NCBI GenBank assembly: GCA_009928985.1
Contig: SABL01000013.1
Span: 1-36,691 of the forward strand
From: Clostridia bacterium
GTDB lineage: Bacteria > Bacillota > Clostridia > Saccharofermentanales > UBA5734
Length of the DNA: 36,691 nt
Reading direction: 5' to 3'
Shown here: in pieces, positions 16,050-22,564 of the stretch
How the letters are laid out: every line of letters begins with the position of its first letter
Position numbering within the stretch: the first letter of the stretch is position 1
Notes under the pieces: generated by a model
The model's database searches: none
What the model saw: only the letters and a program-made list of their open reading frames with translations
What the model was told of the DNA's origin: nothing
Position numbers and translations under genes: made by a program

Positions 16050-16886
16050 CTAAAATTTCAATTTGCGGAACTGGGCGGGCGTCACACCGGTGCGTTGGCC
16101 AAAAGAGCGGATGAAATGCGAAGTGGAATGAAATCCACACACACTGGCGATTTGTTCCACAGATTCCCCGGTCAGGAGCAGGTGTCGCCTGGCTTCACTG
16201 ATCCGAAGATTGATCAGGTATTCGTGTGGGGACACCTTGTAATGACGGCGGAACTGGCGGGCGAAATGGCAGAGACTCACGTTGAATTGGCGCGCGATGT
16301 CTGACAAGTGCAAATCCTCCCGGAAATGTTCCGTCATGTAGACATGAGCCTGGGTGACCAGGGAGTGTTCCAGCGGCACATTGCCAGCAGCGGTTTCAAT
16401 CATGACGGTCAGAAGACGCGTCAATGCCAGATTGATCGCCCAATCATCATCCGGGGACATGGTGAGCTGTTGTTTGAGGCGTGACACTTCGTTGGCAAGC
16501 TCCGGTTGGTCCAGAGCAATAAAGCCCGTCGCCTTGTGTTCGGCCAGACAATCGTACAACACCTGGCTGGAGCCGCCTTTGAAGTGGATCCAGTCGAAAC
16601 GGACATCGCCCAGGGCCCGGTAGAGTTGTGGCTTGCGACAGTCGATCAGCTGGACACGGCCGGATGTCAGGAGAGTCGTCTGGCCTTCATAAGCCAGTTC
16701 GAGCTGTCCGCTGTGGACTGAGAATAAAAGCAGCGCATCATACTGCTCCCGTTCGATGGTGTAGGGCGGCGCACAGTGATACTCCCCCCAGAAGGGAATG
16801 TGAATCAAGGCTGAAAGCGCCGGATTGGATGGATTGAAAATGTGGATTTCAGAATTTGGCAAAACGCCGGGCTCGTCAATAAGCAT
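16050..16886 (-). CDS. AraC-family transcriptional regulator, 278 aa
   Basis: The N-terminal cupin-type sensing domain includes YDALLLFSVHSGQLELAYEGQTTLLTSGRVQLID. The C-terminal AraC DNA-binding domain has two helix-turn-helix units: DLHLSDIARQFNVSLCHFARQFRRHYKVSPHEYLINLRI and SVEQIASVCGFHSTSHFIRSFGQRTGVTPAQFRKLKF. Only about a third of positions look shared with the neighbouring AraC protein outside the DNA-binding domain, so this is not a recent duplication. The gene is divergent from the UroD-family gene and probably regulates it. The SD is weak (GGGGG six to seven bases before the ATG at 16886). Confidence 0.9.
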   Translation of the reverse strand: MLIDEPGVLPNSEIHIFNPSNPALSALIHIPFWGEYHCAPPYTIEREQYDALLLFSVHSGQLELAYEGQTTLLTSGRVQLIDCRKPQLYRALGDVRFDWIHFKGGSSQVLYDCLAEHKATGFIALDQPELANEVSRLKQQLTMSPDDDWAINLALTRLLTVMIETAAGNVPLEHSLVTQAHVYMTEHFREDLHLSDIARQFNVSLCHFARQFRRHYKVSPHEYLINLRISEARRHLLLTGESVEQIASVCGFHSTSHFIRSFGQRTGVTPAQFRKLKF

Positions 16887-16942
16887 ACAGGCCCCCGTGA
16901 GATCATGACTTGAACGAGTCGCGAGATCAAAATTTTTGTTTT

Positions 16943-16965
16943 AATCCTAGTTATTATGTAGGATT
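16943..16965. promoter_or_regulatory. Inverted repeat between araC and the UroD-family gene
   Basis: AATCCTA (16943-16949) and TAGGATT (16959-16965) are perfect inverted arms around nine bases, in an AT-rich section of the divergent region. It is a candidate operator; the regulator is unproven. Confidence 0.35.
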
Positions 16966-17067
16966 TTGCGCTCATTCCAGCGCGTCTCATCCAATTTCAT
17001 CGTATCAGACAATTATCAAGAAATGTATATTTATCGGCAAGAAAGGGTACTGATTTGCTTGCGAACC

Positions 17068-17076
17068 TGCTATAAA
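17068..17076 (+). promoter_or_regulatory. Extended -10 promoter of the UroD-family gene
   Basis: TGCTATAAA is a TGn-extended -10 box 77 bases before the ATG at 17153. The -35 region is poor. Confidence 0.4.
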
Positions 17077-17152
17077 CTGGGATCTAGTCACACAATCTTG
17101 TGTCTTCCACTATCCGGCCTGGTCCGGACCTGTCCATGCAAAGGAGCCTGCC

Positions 17153-18457
17153 ATGTTTCCCCAAGGAAATTTTCGAGTCAATTTCAATGCCGCTGACCAC
17201 AGCAACCTGGTTTTTCCAGACAGCGATCGGACCATTTTGCGTGAACTGGCCCTGCAAGTTGCTGATATCGCCAGCCGTCCGATCATGGCGGAACACCGCG
17301 AGCTCTGGTACAAGCATAACCAGCTGGAGGCAACCCGGCCGCTGATCCTCTGTGATCCGGAAAATGGCTGGAACGAGATCATCACGGATGATCAGATCCG
17401 CTGCAGCAATGACATCGCCCGCCATTGGGAATTCCATTTCAGAAAACAGATTTTCTGGGGCAACCAGATGGGGGATGATTATGTCGTCGAGCCGGTTTTC
17501 GAAATCCCTTATGTCTACGAGGAAACGCCCTGGACAGTAGCTGGAAGCAAACACCAGGGGACATTGCATGTCGCCAAGAGCGATGGCGGAGCTTACCACA
17601 TTGATACGATCCTTGAAGACTATGCCTTGATCGACAAGATCCTCAAACCGCAGATGACCATCCACGACGACAAGACAAAGATTCTACTGGAACTGGCACA
17701 GGAGCTTTTCGGCGATATCCTGACGGTGCGCATCAACACCCCCTGGTCCTGGTCCATGGGCGGCCTGACAGACGAGTTTGCCTTTTTGCGTGGCATGGAG
17801 AACATGCTGTATGACTTCTATGACGAACCGGAATCGGTGCATGCGGTGATGGATATCCTGGCCACAGGCATGCTCGAACGCCTCGATTTTCTCGAAAGCA
17901 ACAAACGCCTGGCGTTGAACAATGACGGCACGTATGTCGGTTCCGGCGGCATGGGATACACCCGCGAGCTGCCAGCCCCTGATTTTGCCGGTCTCGTGCG
18001 CGCCAAAGACCTGTGGGTCCTGGCTGAAAGCCAGATCACGATCGGCGTTTCGCCAGAAATGTTTGCCGAGTTCATCTACCCCTACCAGAAGCGGATCACC
18101 GACCGTTTCGGCCTGCTCTGCTACGGCTGTTGCGAACCGATGGATGACCGTTTTGACATCATCAAGGCTTCGGCCAACCTGCGTCGGATCTCCGTCTCGC
18201 CCTGGGCCAACAAGCTCCTGATGGCTGAAAAACTAGGTGCCGATTATGTCTATTCCTGGAAAGCCAGCCCTTCCCCGCTCGCCCTGCCACAGCTGGATGA
18301 AGTGGTCGTGCGCCAGGAGCTGCGCGACTACCTGGGTGTCACACGCAACAACCGTGTCGAGATCATCATGAAGGACAACCATACCCTGGGGAAAAATCCC
18401 CGCAACCTGACCCGCTGGGTTGAAATCGCCCGCGAAGAGATCGCTCGCCTGGACTAA
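17153..18457 (+). CDS. Uroporphyrinogen decarboxylase (UroD/MtaA/CmuA)-family protein, 434 aa
   Basis: The C-terminal two thirds has the UroD-like barrel features: YDFYDEPESVHAVMDILATGMLERLDFLE, a YVGSGGMGYTRELP loop, SPEMFAEFIYPYQKRITDRFGLLCYGCCEPMDDRFDII and RRISVSPWANKLLMAEKLGADYVYSWKASP. The CYGCCE stretch corresponds to the region carrying zinc ligands in methylcobamide methyltransferases of the superfamily, but I see no later cysteine in the usual C-terminal position, so that activity is doubtful. No corrinoid protein or heme genes are near, so true heme synthesis is unlikely. AAAGGAG precedes the ATG well. It stands alone, divergent from an AraC regulator, which suggests induction by a specific compound. 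Reaction unknown. Confidence 0.82.
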   Translation: MFPQGNFRVNFNAADHSNLVFPDSDRTILRELALQVADIASRPIMAEHRELWYKHNQLEATRPLILCDPENGWNEIITDDQIRCSNDIARHWEFHFRKQIFWGNQMGDDYVVEPVFEIPYVYEETPWTVAGSKHQGTLHVAKSDGGAYHIDTILEDYALIDKILKPQMTIHDDKTKILLELAQELFGDILTVRINTPWSWSMGGLTDEFAFLRGMENMLYDFYDEPESVHAVMDILATGMLERLDFLESNKRLALNNDGTYVGSGGMGYTRELPAPDFAGLVRAKDLWVLAESQITIGVSPEMFAEFIYPYQKRITDRFGLLCYGCCEPMDDRFDIIKASANLRRISVSPWANKLLMAEKLGADYVYSWKASPSPLALPQLDEVVVRQELRDYLGVTRNNRVEIIMKDNHTLGKNPRNLTRWVEIAREEIARLD

Positions 18458-18554
18458 ATCCGGACATCTCTTCTGCCCACCTGTATTGGCAGGACTGGCT
18501 GGCCATGCAATCTCGGCTAACTGACCCTGATTTTATGCAGCGTGTACAATCCGG

Positions 18555-18568
18555 ACACGTTTACGACA
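18555..18568. promoter_or_regulatory. Possible upstream operator half (CGTTTACG)
   Basis: CGTTTACG at 18558-18565 is the inverse of CGTAAACG at 18629-18636, about 71 bases away and on the other side of the promoter. It could be a weaker auxiliary LacI-family site, but beyond the core it matches the consensus poorly. Confidence 0.3.
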
Positions 18569-18592
18569 GCATCTTTATCAAACATTCCAACC

Positions 18593-18622
18593 TTGACAGA
18601 TGCTCAAAACCCCTGATAAGAT
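18593..18622 (+). promoter_or_regulatory. Strong promoter of the alcohol dehydrogenase-domain gene
   Basis: A perfect TTGACA (18593-18598) stands 18 bases before TAAGAT (18617-18622), which is preceded by TGA to make an extended -10. Confidence 0.65.
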
Positions 18623-18628
18623 CGAATT

Positions 18629-18642
18629 CGTAAACGTTTTCA
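18629..18642. promoter_or_regulatory. cre-like / LacI-family operator at the transcription start
   Basis: CGTAAACGTTTTCA matches the CcpA cre consensus TGWNANCGNTNWCA at 13 of 14 positions; only the first base differs. It begins seven bases after the -10 box, a position typical of repression. CcpA or another LacI-family repressor could bind. Confidence 0.5.
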
Positions 18643-18717
18643 TTTTACACACTGCACAACCGGCTACCCTTTGACAGTTGGAGTCGTTTGAAGCATGTTC
18701 GGGGGGGGACCACCGTG

Positions 18718-19377
18718 ATGATGACCCATGAGAGAACAAAAGTGGCTGAGCAAGGCATGGATTTGCTGGCTCACGCCTTTGAGCTCTGCCAGGACAGGCA
18801 AGTCAAAGGCTACGGCGATGGCCTGGCCCAATCTGTTGTGCAAGTGATTTTCCGGGATTTGCCTGCAGCTTGTGGCAATGAACAGGACTTGGTCGCTGCA
18901 GAGAGCATGAAGCGCGCCCAGATCCTGATCGGTTCTTATATTCGCCAGCCCGCGCAAGACATCTGCCACAGTCTCTCCGCTACGGTCAGCGCAGAATTTT
19001 CTCTGCCGCACGGCAAAGTCAATGCAGTCATCCTGCCGGCGATGCTGAATTATTTGGTCAAGGCCTGCAGCGCATCCGAGCGCTTGGACGCCTCCCACAT
19101 CGCCTGCATCCAGTGCTACGCCAAAGTGGCCCGTTCCATCGGGCTGGCGGTGACGGATGATGATGATGCCATCGCCAAACTGGCCCTGGCAGTGCGCAAA
19201 CTGAGAGCACAAGTTGGCTTGCCTCGTTCCATTGCCGAGTTCCTGGTCGATGAATCCGAATACAAGCAAGCTGTGCCGGGAATGGCCAAACGCGCCTGGC
19301 TGGGGATCGGTATCCATTCAGACCGGCCCAGACCGTCAGTCCGGGATATCGAACAGATCCTTATCGATGCTTATTGA
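18718..19377 (+). CDS. Free-standing C-terminal domain of an iron-containing alcohol dehydrogenase, 219 aa
   Basis: The protein aligns with only the all-helical C-terminal domain of group III (iron-type) alcohol dehydrogenases. It begins at the metal-site helix GMDLLAHAFE (D15, H19) and continues through CHSLSATVSAEFSLPHGKVNAVILP (H84, H98). These four residues sit at the positions and spacing of the FucO metal ligands, so the metal site looks complete, while the His four residues after the third ligand is alanine. The N-terminal nucleotide-binding domain of about 180 residues is absent, and the 260 bases upstream have no room for it. The gene has its own promoter, cre-like site and start (ATG at 18718 after a G-run), so it looks expressed. 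Redox activity without the cofactor domain is doubtful. It could instead be a remnant. Confidence 0.75.
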   Translation: MMTHERTKVAEQGMDLLAHAFELCQDRQVKGYGDGLAQSVVQVIFRDLPAACGNEQDLVAAESMKRAQILIGSYIRQPAQDICHSLSATVSAEFSLPHGKVNAVILPAMLNYLVKACSASERLDASHIACIQCYAKVARSIGLAVTDDDDAIAKLALAVRKLRAQVGLPRSIAEFLVDESEYKQAVPGMAKRAWLGIGIHSDRPRPSVRDIEQILIDAY

Positions 19378-19432
19378 AAGCTGAGCAGGATGTGCCTGCT
19401 CGAGTAAGCCATACACGATTCGGCTTTGATGG

Positions 19433-19441
19433 TGCTATAAT
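19433..19441 (+). promoter_or_regulatory. Extended -10 promoter of the universal stress protein gene
   Basis: TGCTATAAT is a perfect extended -10 box, 69 bases before the ATG at 19511. No strong -35 is seen. Confidence 0.5.
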
Positions 19442-19510
19442 GAAATTGACACTACATTCATTGCCCGTTCCAGCTGCCTTCACCGTTGGTGCAGCAGAAA
19501 GGAGCCCATC

Positions 19511-20386
19511 ATGTATGAGAATATTCTTGTAGTTTCAGAGATGTCAGCCAATCACGACCTCGTGCTGCAGTCACTGGGCAGTTTGAAACGGCTGGGAGCC
19601 AAGACATGTTTCCTCCACCAGTACATCAACCCCATGGAAGCTAACGAGACGATTTCGACTTTTATCCTGGATACCTATCGCGCCAGTCTGGATCGCCAAA
19701 AGCAGCTCCTCACGGATGAAGGATTTGCAGTCGAAGTCATCGAACGAGGCGGTCTGCTGCGCACAGATGAACTTTTTGAGCTGGCTCGTGAAAAGAGCTG
19801 CTCGCTGGTCGTGACAGGTTCTCCCAAGCACACCAAGATTGGCACGCTGCTTTTTGGCGGCATGACCAGCATGATCATGCATCATGCCACCCTGCCCCTG
19901 CTGACCATCCGGATCCCGACAGCACCTGCGCCCGATGAGAACTATCTATCCTGGGACTTGCTGACAAGCCATGTCTTGTTCCCGACAGATTTCTCTGAAA
20001 ACGCCCGCCAGGCATTTGATCATGTCAAACAGCTGGTGACTGCCGGCGTCGGCCGGGTCACGCTCCTGCATGTCCAGGACAAGAGCAAGATCAACCCTCA
20101 TCTGGTGGAGAAACTGGAAGCCTTCAATGAAGCTGACCAAGACAGGCTGACTTTACTGGCGGATGAACTCAAGGCGCTGGGCAAAGTCGAAGTGGAAACC
20201 CGCCTGCCGTTTGGTTCGCCGACTGCCGAGATCCTCAAAGTCATCCGCGAGCATGAGGTGTCCCTGGTCGTCATGGGCAGCCAGGGCCACGGCTTCATTG
20301 AGGAACTCTACCTCGGCAGTGTCAGCCACAACATCGCCCGTTTGTCCGACGCCTCCGTTCTCCTGATCCCCATCAAGCGCGACTGA
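19511..20386 (+). CDS. Tandem universal stress protein (two UspA domains), 291 aa
   Basis: Two UspA domains lie in tandem (about residues 1-135 and 150-291). The second ends with GSQGHGFIEELYLGSVSHNI, an intact GxxGx9GS ATP-binding motif. The first has GSPKHTKIGTLLFGG, in which the second glycine is lysine, so it probably does not bind nucleotide in the same way. Such proteins help cells survive starvation and redox or energy stress. AAAGGAG is six to seven bases before the ATG. A separate promoter and a downstream terminator make it a single-gene unit next to the oxygen-defence cluster on the opposite strand. Confidence 0.9.
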   Translation: MYENILVVSEMSANHDLVLQSLGSLKRLGAKTCFLHQYINPMEANETISTFILDTYRASLDRQKQLLTDEGFAVEVIERGGLLRTDELFELAREKSCSLVVTGSPKHTKIGTLLFGGMTSMIMHHATLPLLTIRIPTAPAPDENYLSWDLLTSHVLFPTDFSENARQAFDHVKQLVTAGVGRVTLLHVQDKSKINPHLVEKLEAFNEADQDRLTLLADELKALGKVEVETRLPFGSPTAEILKVIREHEVSLVVMGSQGHGFIEELYLGSVSHNIARLSDASVLLIPIKRD

Positions 20387-20426
20387 GATTCCAATCATCT
20401 GATCCTGCACCAGGCGCATCGCACGT

Positions 20427-20460
20427 AAAAGGCCGGAGTTGCTTGAAAACCCCGGCCTTT
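20427..20460. terminator. Bidirectional hairpin terminator between usp and the rubrerythrin gene
   Basis: AAAGGCCGG (20428-20436) pairs perfectly with CCGGCCTTT (20452-20460). T-runs are short (TTT on plus, TTTT on minus). It lies between converging genes. Confidence 0.65.
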
Positions 20461-20484
20461 ATCATGTGTCTGGACGCGAGAGAA

Positions 20485-21672
20485 TCAGTAATTTTCCTTG
20501 CGGACTTCGAAGAAACTCTGGGCATAGCCGCAGACGGGGCACTGCTCGGGTGCTTTCCTGCCCATGACGAGGTGGCCACAGATGCGGCATTCCCACATGG
20601 TCATTTCGCCCTTTTCAAAGACCTGCTGCATGTCGATGTTCTTCAGCAGAGCACGGTAGCGTTCTTCATGGGCTTTCTCGATGGCGGCAACAGCGCGGAA
20701 ACGGGCAGCCAATTCCGGGAAGCCCTCAGCATCGGCGTCTTTGGCAAAGCGGTCATACATGTCCGTCCACTCGTAGTTCTCACCTTCGGCAGCATGGAGG
20801 AGATTTTCGGCGGTGCCGCCGATATGGCCGAGGGCGTCGTACCAGAGTCGGGCGTGCTCTTGTTCGTTGCGGGCCGTCTTCAAGAAGATCTCGGCCAGCT
20901 GGTCATAGCCTTCGCTCGAGGCAACAGCGGCAAAATAGGTGTATTTGTTGCGGGCTTGGCTCTCTCCGGCGAAGGCGTCGGCAAGATTTTTTTCGGTTTT
21001 TGTACCGGCATAGCGGTTGACGGTGGCTGCTTTCTTTTCAACAACAAGCTCAAAGGCCGAGGCGGGTGCTTTGCAGACGGGGCAGACAAATCCGGCCGGC
21101 AGTTCGCCTTCGTAGATGAATCCACAGACAGTGCAACGATATTTGGGCATGGGTTTTTCCTCCTTGGAAATGTTCTGGCTTGGGTCCGCTGGTATCAACT
21201 GGAGCAGGTGGTCAATGGCTGCCTGGGGGAAGTCGTCCGACTGATGCTTGCTTTTCAAGTCCTCAAGCAACATGCGAACATTGGAACTCTGCGGCAGCAG
21301 ATAGCCTGCTTCTCGCAGAAGATCTTCAGCTATCAGCTGGCTGGACTGGCGGATCGCCTCGGCCATCTGGCGCTCGACGGGGTCCTGAGCCTGGCCGACG
21401 ATGGTGGCTGCAGCCTGGGCCTGGGCCACGCGGTCTTCGGCCAGATCGTACAAGGTCTGGCGCATGCTGGTCTTCTTCTCCTGCTGAGCTGGGTACTCGT
21501 CCGGGACCAGGGAAATGGCATGTGACGGGCAGGCATCGACACAGAGCCGGCAACCCGAAAGGCATTTGGCGGCATCGATCTGGCCTGTTTCCGTATCCGT
21601 CGCGCCAGTCGGGCAAACGTACAGGCAGAGGCAGTCTTTGGTACAGAGTCGGATGTTTCTTACGGCATGCAT
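20485..21672 (-). CDS. Ferredoxin-rubredoxin-rubrerythrin-rubredoxin fusion, 395 aa, with internal start at 21150
   Basis: Residues 1-60 form a two-cluster 4Fe-4S domain (C10, C14, C16, C20 and C37, C41, C44, C48). A helical linker follows (about 65-170), then a rubredoxin domain ([12 protein letters not shown]...[13 protein letters not shown]), a rubrerythrin diiron four-helix bundle (E in [29 protein letters not shown]) and a C-terminal rubredoxin (WECRICG...[11 protein letters not shown]). Rubrerythrins reduce hydrogen peroxide in anaerobes; the ferredoxin part could feed electrons. A full AAGGAGG at 21165-21159 lies eight bases before the in-frame ATG at 21150 (residue 175), exactly where the rubredoxin-rubrerythrin part begins. 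The reading frame may thus give both a fusion and a 221-residue rubrerythrin. The upstream start has GGAGGT at 21686-21681, overlapping the previous gene's stop. Confidence 0.88.
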   Translation of the reverse strand: MHAVRNIRLCTKDCLCLYVCPTGATDTETGQIDAAKCLSGCRLCVDACPSHAISLVPDEYPAQQEKKTSMRQTLYDLAEDRVAQAQAAATIVGQAQDPVERQMAEAIRQSSQLIAEDLLREAGYLLPQSSNVRMLLEDLKSKHQSDDFPQAAIDHLLQLIPADPSQNISKEEKPMPKYRCTVCGFIYEGELPAGFVCPVCKAPASAFELVVEKKAATVNRYAGTKTEKNLADAFAGESQARNKYTYFAAVASSEGYDQLAEIFLKTARNEQEHARLWYDALGHIGGTAENLLHAAEGENYEWTDMYDRFAKDADAEGFPELAARFRAVAAIEKAHEERYRALLKNIDMQQVFEKGEMTMWECRICGHLVMGRKAPEQCPVCGYAQSFFEVRKENY

Positions 21673-21678
21673 GTATGT

Positions 21679-22362
21679 TTACCTCCGAGCGACTGAAGCG
21701 ATTTTCAACCGCGGCACTTTGCAGACCGGGCAGATCTCCGGCGCGTCATCACCGATGTAAATGAATCCGCAGATTTCACAAACGTAGGTTTTCGCTGCAG
21801 CGATTGACTCCGGCTGCTGCTCGAACTGAGCCAGGTGACCATTCTGCATCCGGGCTACCTTTTCAGCCCAGGTCAGGGCACGGAGGGTACCGCGATCAGC
21901 CTGTTCAGTGGCCTGGGCGTAGGCTGCGGCAAAAGCGCCATTGAGCTGATGGTTGTTCACATCGGCCAGGTCCGCCAGGCTGGCGGATTCTGGGCGGCTG
22001 GCGCGCGCATGGTAGTACGCAGCCAATTCATGGAAAAGCCGGGATTCCTCGGGCCGGTATTGTTTCTCGCAGCCTTTGGCCAGGTTGGTGAACAAGGCGC
22101 CGAGGGCAGCAGCCGAAAGTTCTTCTGGTGAGTTGGAATGACTGCGGCCTGAGGCAGAAAGCGACTGGGCGACAGGTTGGGCCGCGGGGGCTGGTTTATT
22201 GGCATCTTGCTGGCGGAATTCGGACTTGGCAGCCCGGCACCAGGGACAGCGCCAGTCATCCGGCAGCTGCTCCCACACGGTTCCGGCAGCAAACCCTGCT
22301 TCCGGGATGCCTGCAGCCTCATCATAGATGAAGCCACAGATTGAACAGACAAATTTAAGCAT
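21679..22362 (-). CDS. Two-rubredoxin protein with a helical central domain, 227 aa
   Basis: The N-terminus is a rubredoxin (FVCSICGFIYDEAAG...WRCPWCRAAKSEF) and the C-terminus a short second rubredoxin-like domain (YVCEICGFIYIGDDAPEICPVCKVPRLKI). Between them a Ser/Ala/Pro linker leads to a helical region (about residues 80-185) that looks like a degenerate ferritin/rubrerythrin bundle, although a clear set of diiron ligands is not seen. It probably shuttles electrons to the rubrerythrin encoded just downstream; its stop codon forms part of that gene's SD. AAGGAGGT is seven bases before the ATG at 22362. A large palindrome at 22403-22428 upstream is the likely control site. Confidence 0.82.
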   Translation of the reverse strand: MLKFVCSICGFIYDEAAGIPEAGFAAGTVWEQLPDDWRCPWCRAAKSEFRQQDANKPAPAAQPVAQSLSASGRSHSNSPEELSAAALGALFTNLAKGCEKQYRPEESRLFHELAAYYHARASRPESASLADLADVNNHQLNGAFAAAYAQATEQADRGTLRALTWAEKVARMQNGHLAQFEQQPESIAAAKTYVCEICGFIYIGDDAPEICPVCKVPRLKIASVARR

Positions 22363-22402
22363 GGACGTGACCTCCTTGCATCCAATTTAGCAATCATTGT
22401 TC

Positions 22403-22428
22403 TTATTATCAACATATGTTCATAATAA
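22403..22428. promoter_or_regulatory. 26-bp palindromic operator of the rubrerythrin operon
   Basis: TTATTAT (22403-22409) and ATAATAA (22422-22428) flank the palindrome AACATATGTT (22411-22420). The 26 bases form an inverted repeat with only the two bases at 22410 and 22421 unpaired. It lies about 40 bases upstream of the start codon and overlaps possible -10 hexamers. The AT-rich arms recall Fur/PerR-type boxes, but the spacing is not the usual 7-1-7. Confidence 0.6.
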
Positions 22429-22474
22429 ATTTACAATAGAATCCCCTCTCCTGGCGCTCCTTCTCAAGTCAGAT

Positions 22475-22519
22475 GAAAAAAGAAAAACTGCCGAAAGTTC
22501 AATCTGGAACTTGTAGCAG
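22475..22519 (-). terminator. Intrinsic terminator of the xylAB operon
   Basis: On the minus strand CTGC-TAC-AAGTTC, loop CAGATT, GAACTT-TCG-GCAG is followed by TTTTTCTTTTTT. The stem has one symmetric internal loop. It lies 46 bases after the xylB stop. Confidence 0.8.
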
Positions 22520-22564
22520 TCTTTCAATCAAGTTGGCGGGAGTCCAGGCTTTTGGGGCCGCTTT

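Noticed and set aside
19383-19401. GAGCAGG-ATGTG-CCTGCTC as a terminator after the dehydrogenase-domain gene
   Set aside because: The stem is perfect but short and is followed by GAGTAAG, not a T-run.
21374-21383. GACGGGGTCC in the rubrerythrin fusion gene as a further repeat copy
   Set aside because: It is only a ten-base match inside a coding region, with no inverted-repeat arms around it.
20443-21525. Plus-strand open frame of 360 codons across the rubrerythrin fusion
   Set aside because: The opposite strand encodes unmistakable rubredoxin, diiron and 4Fe-4S motifs; this frame is its mirror.
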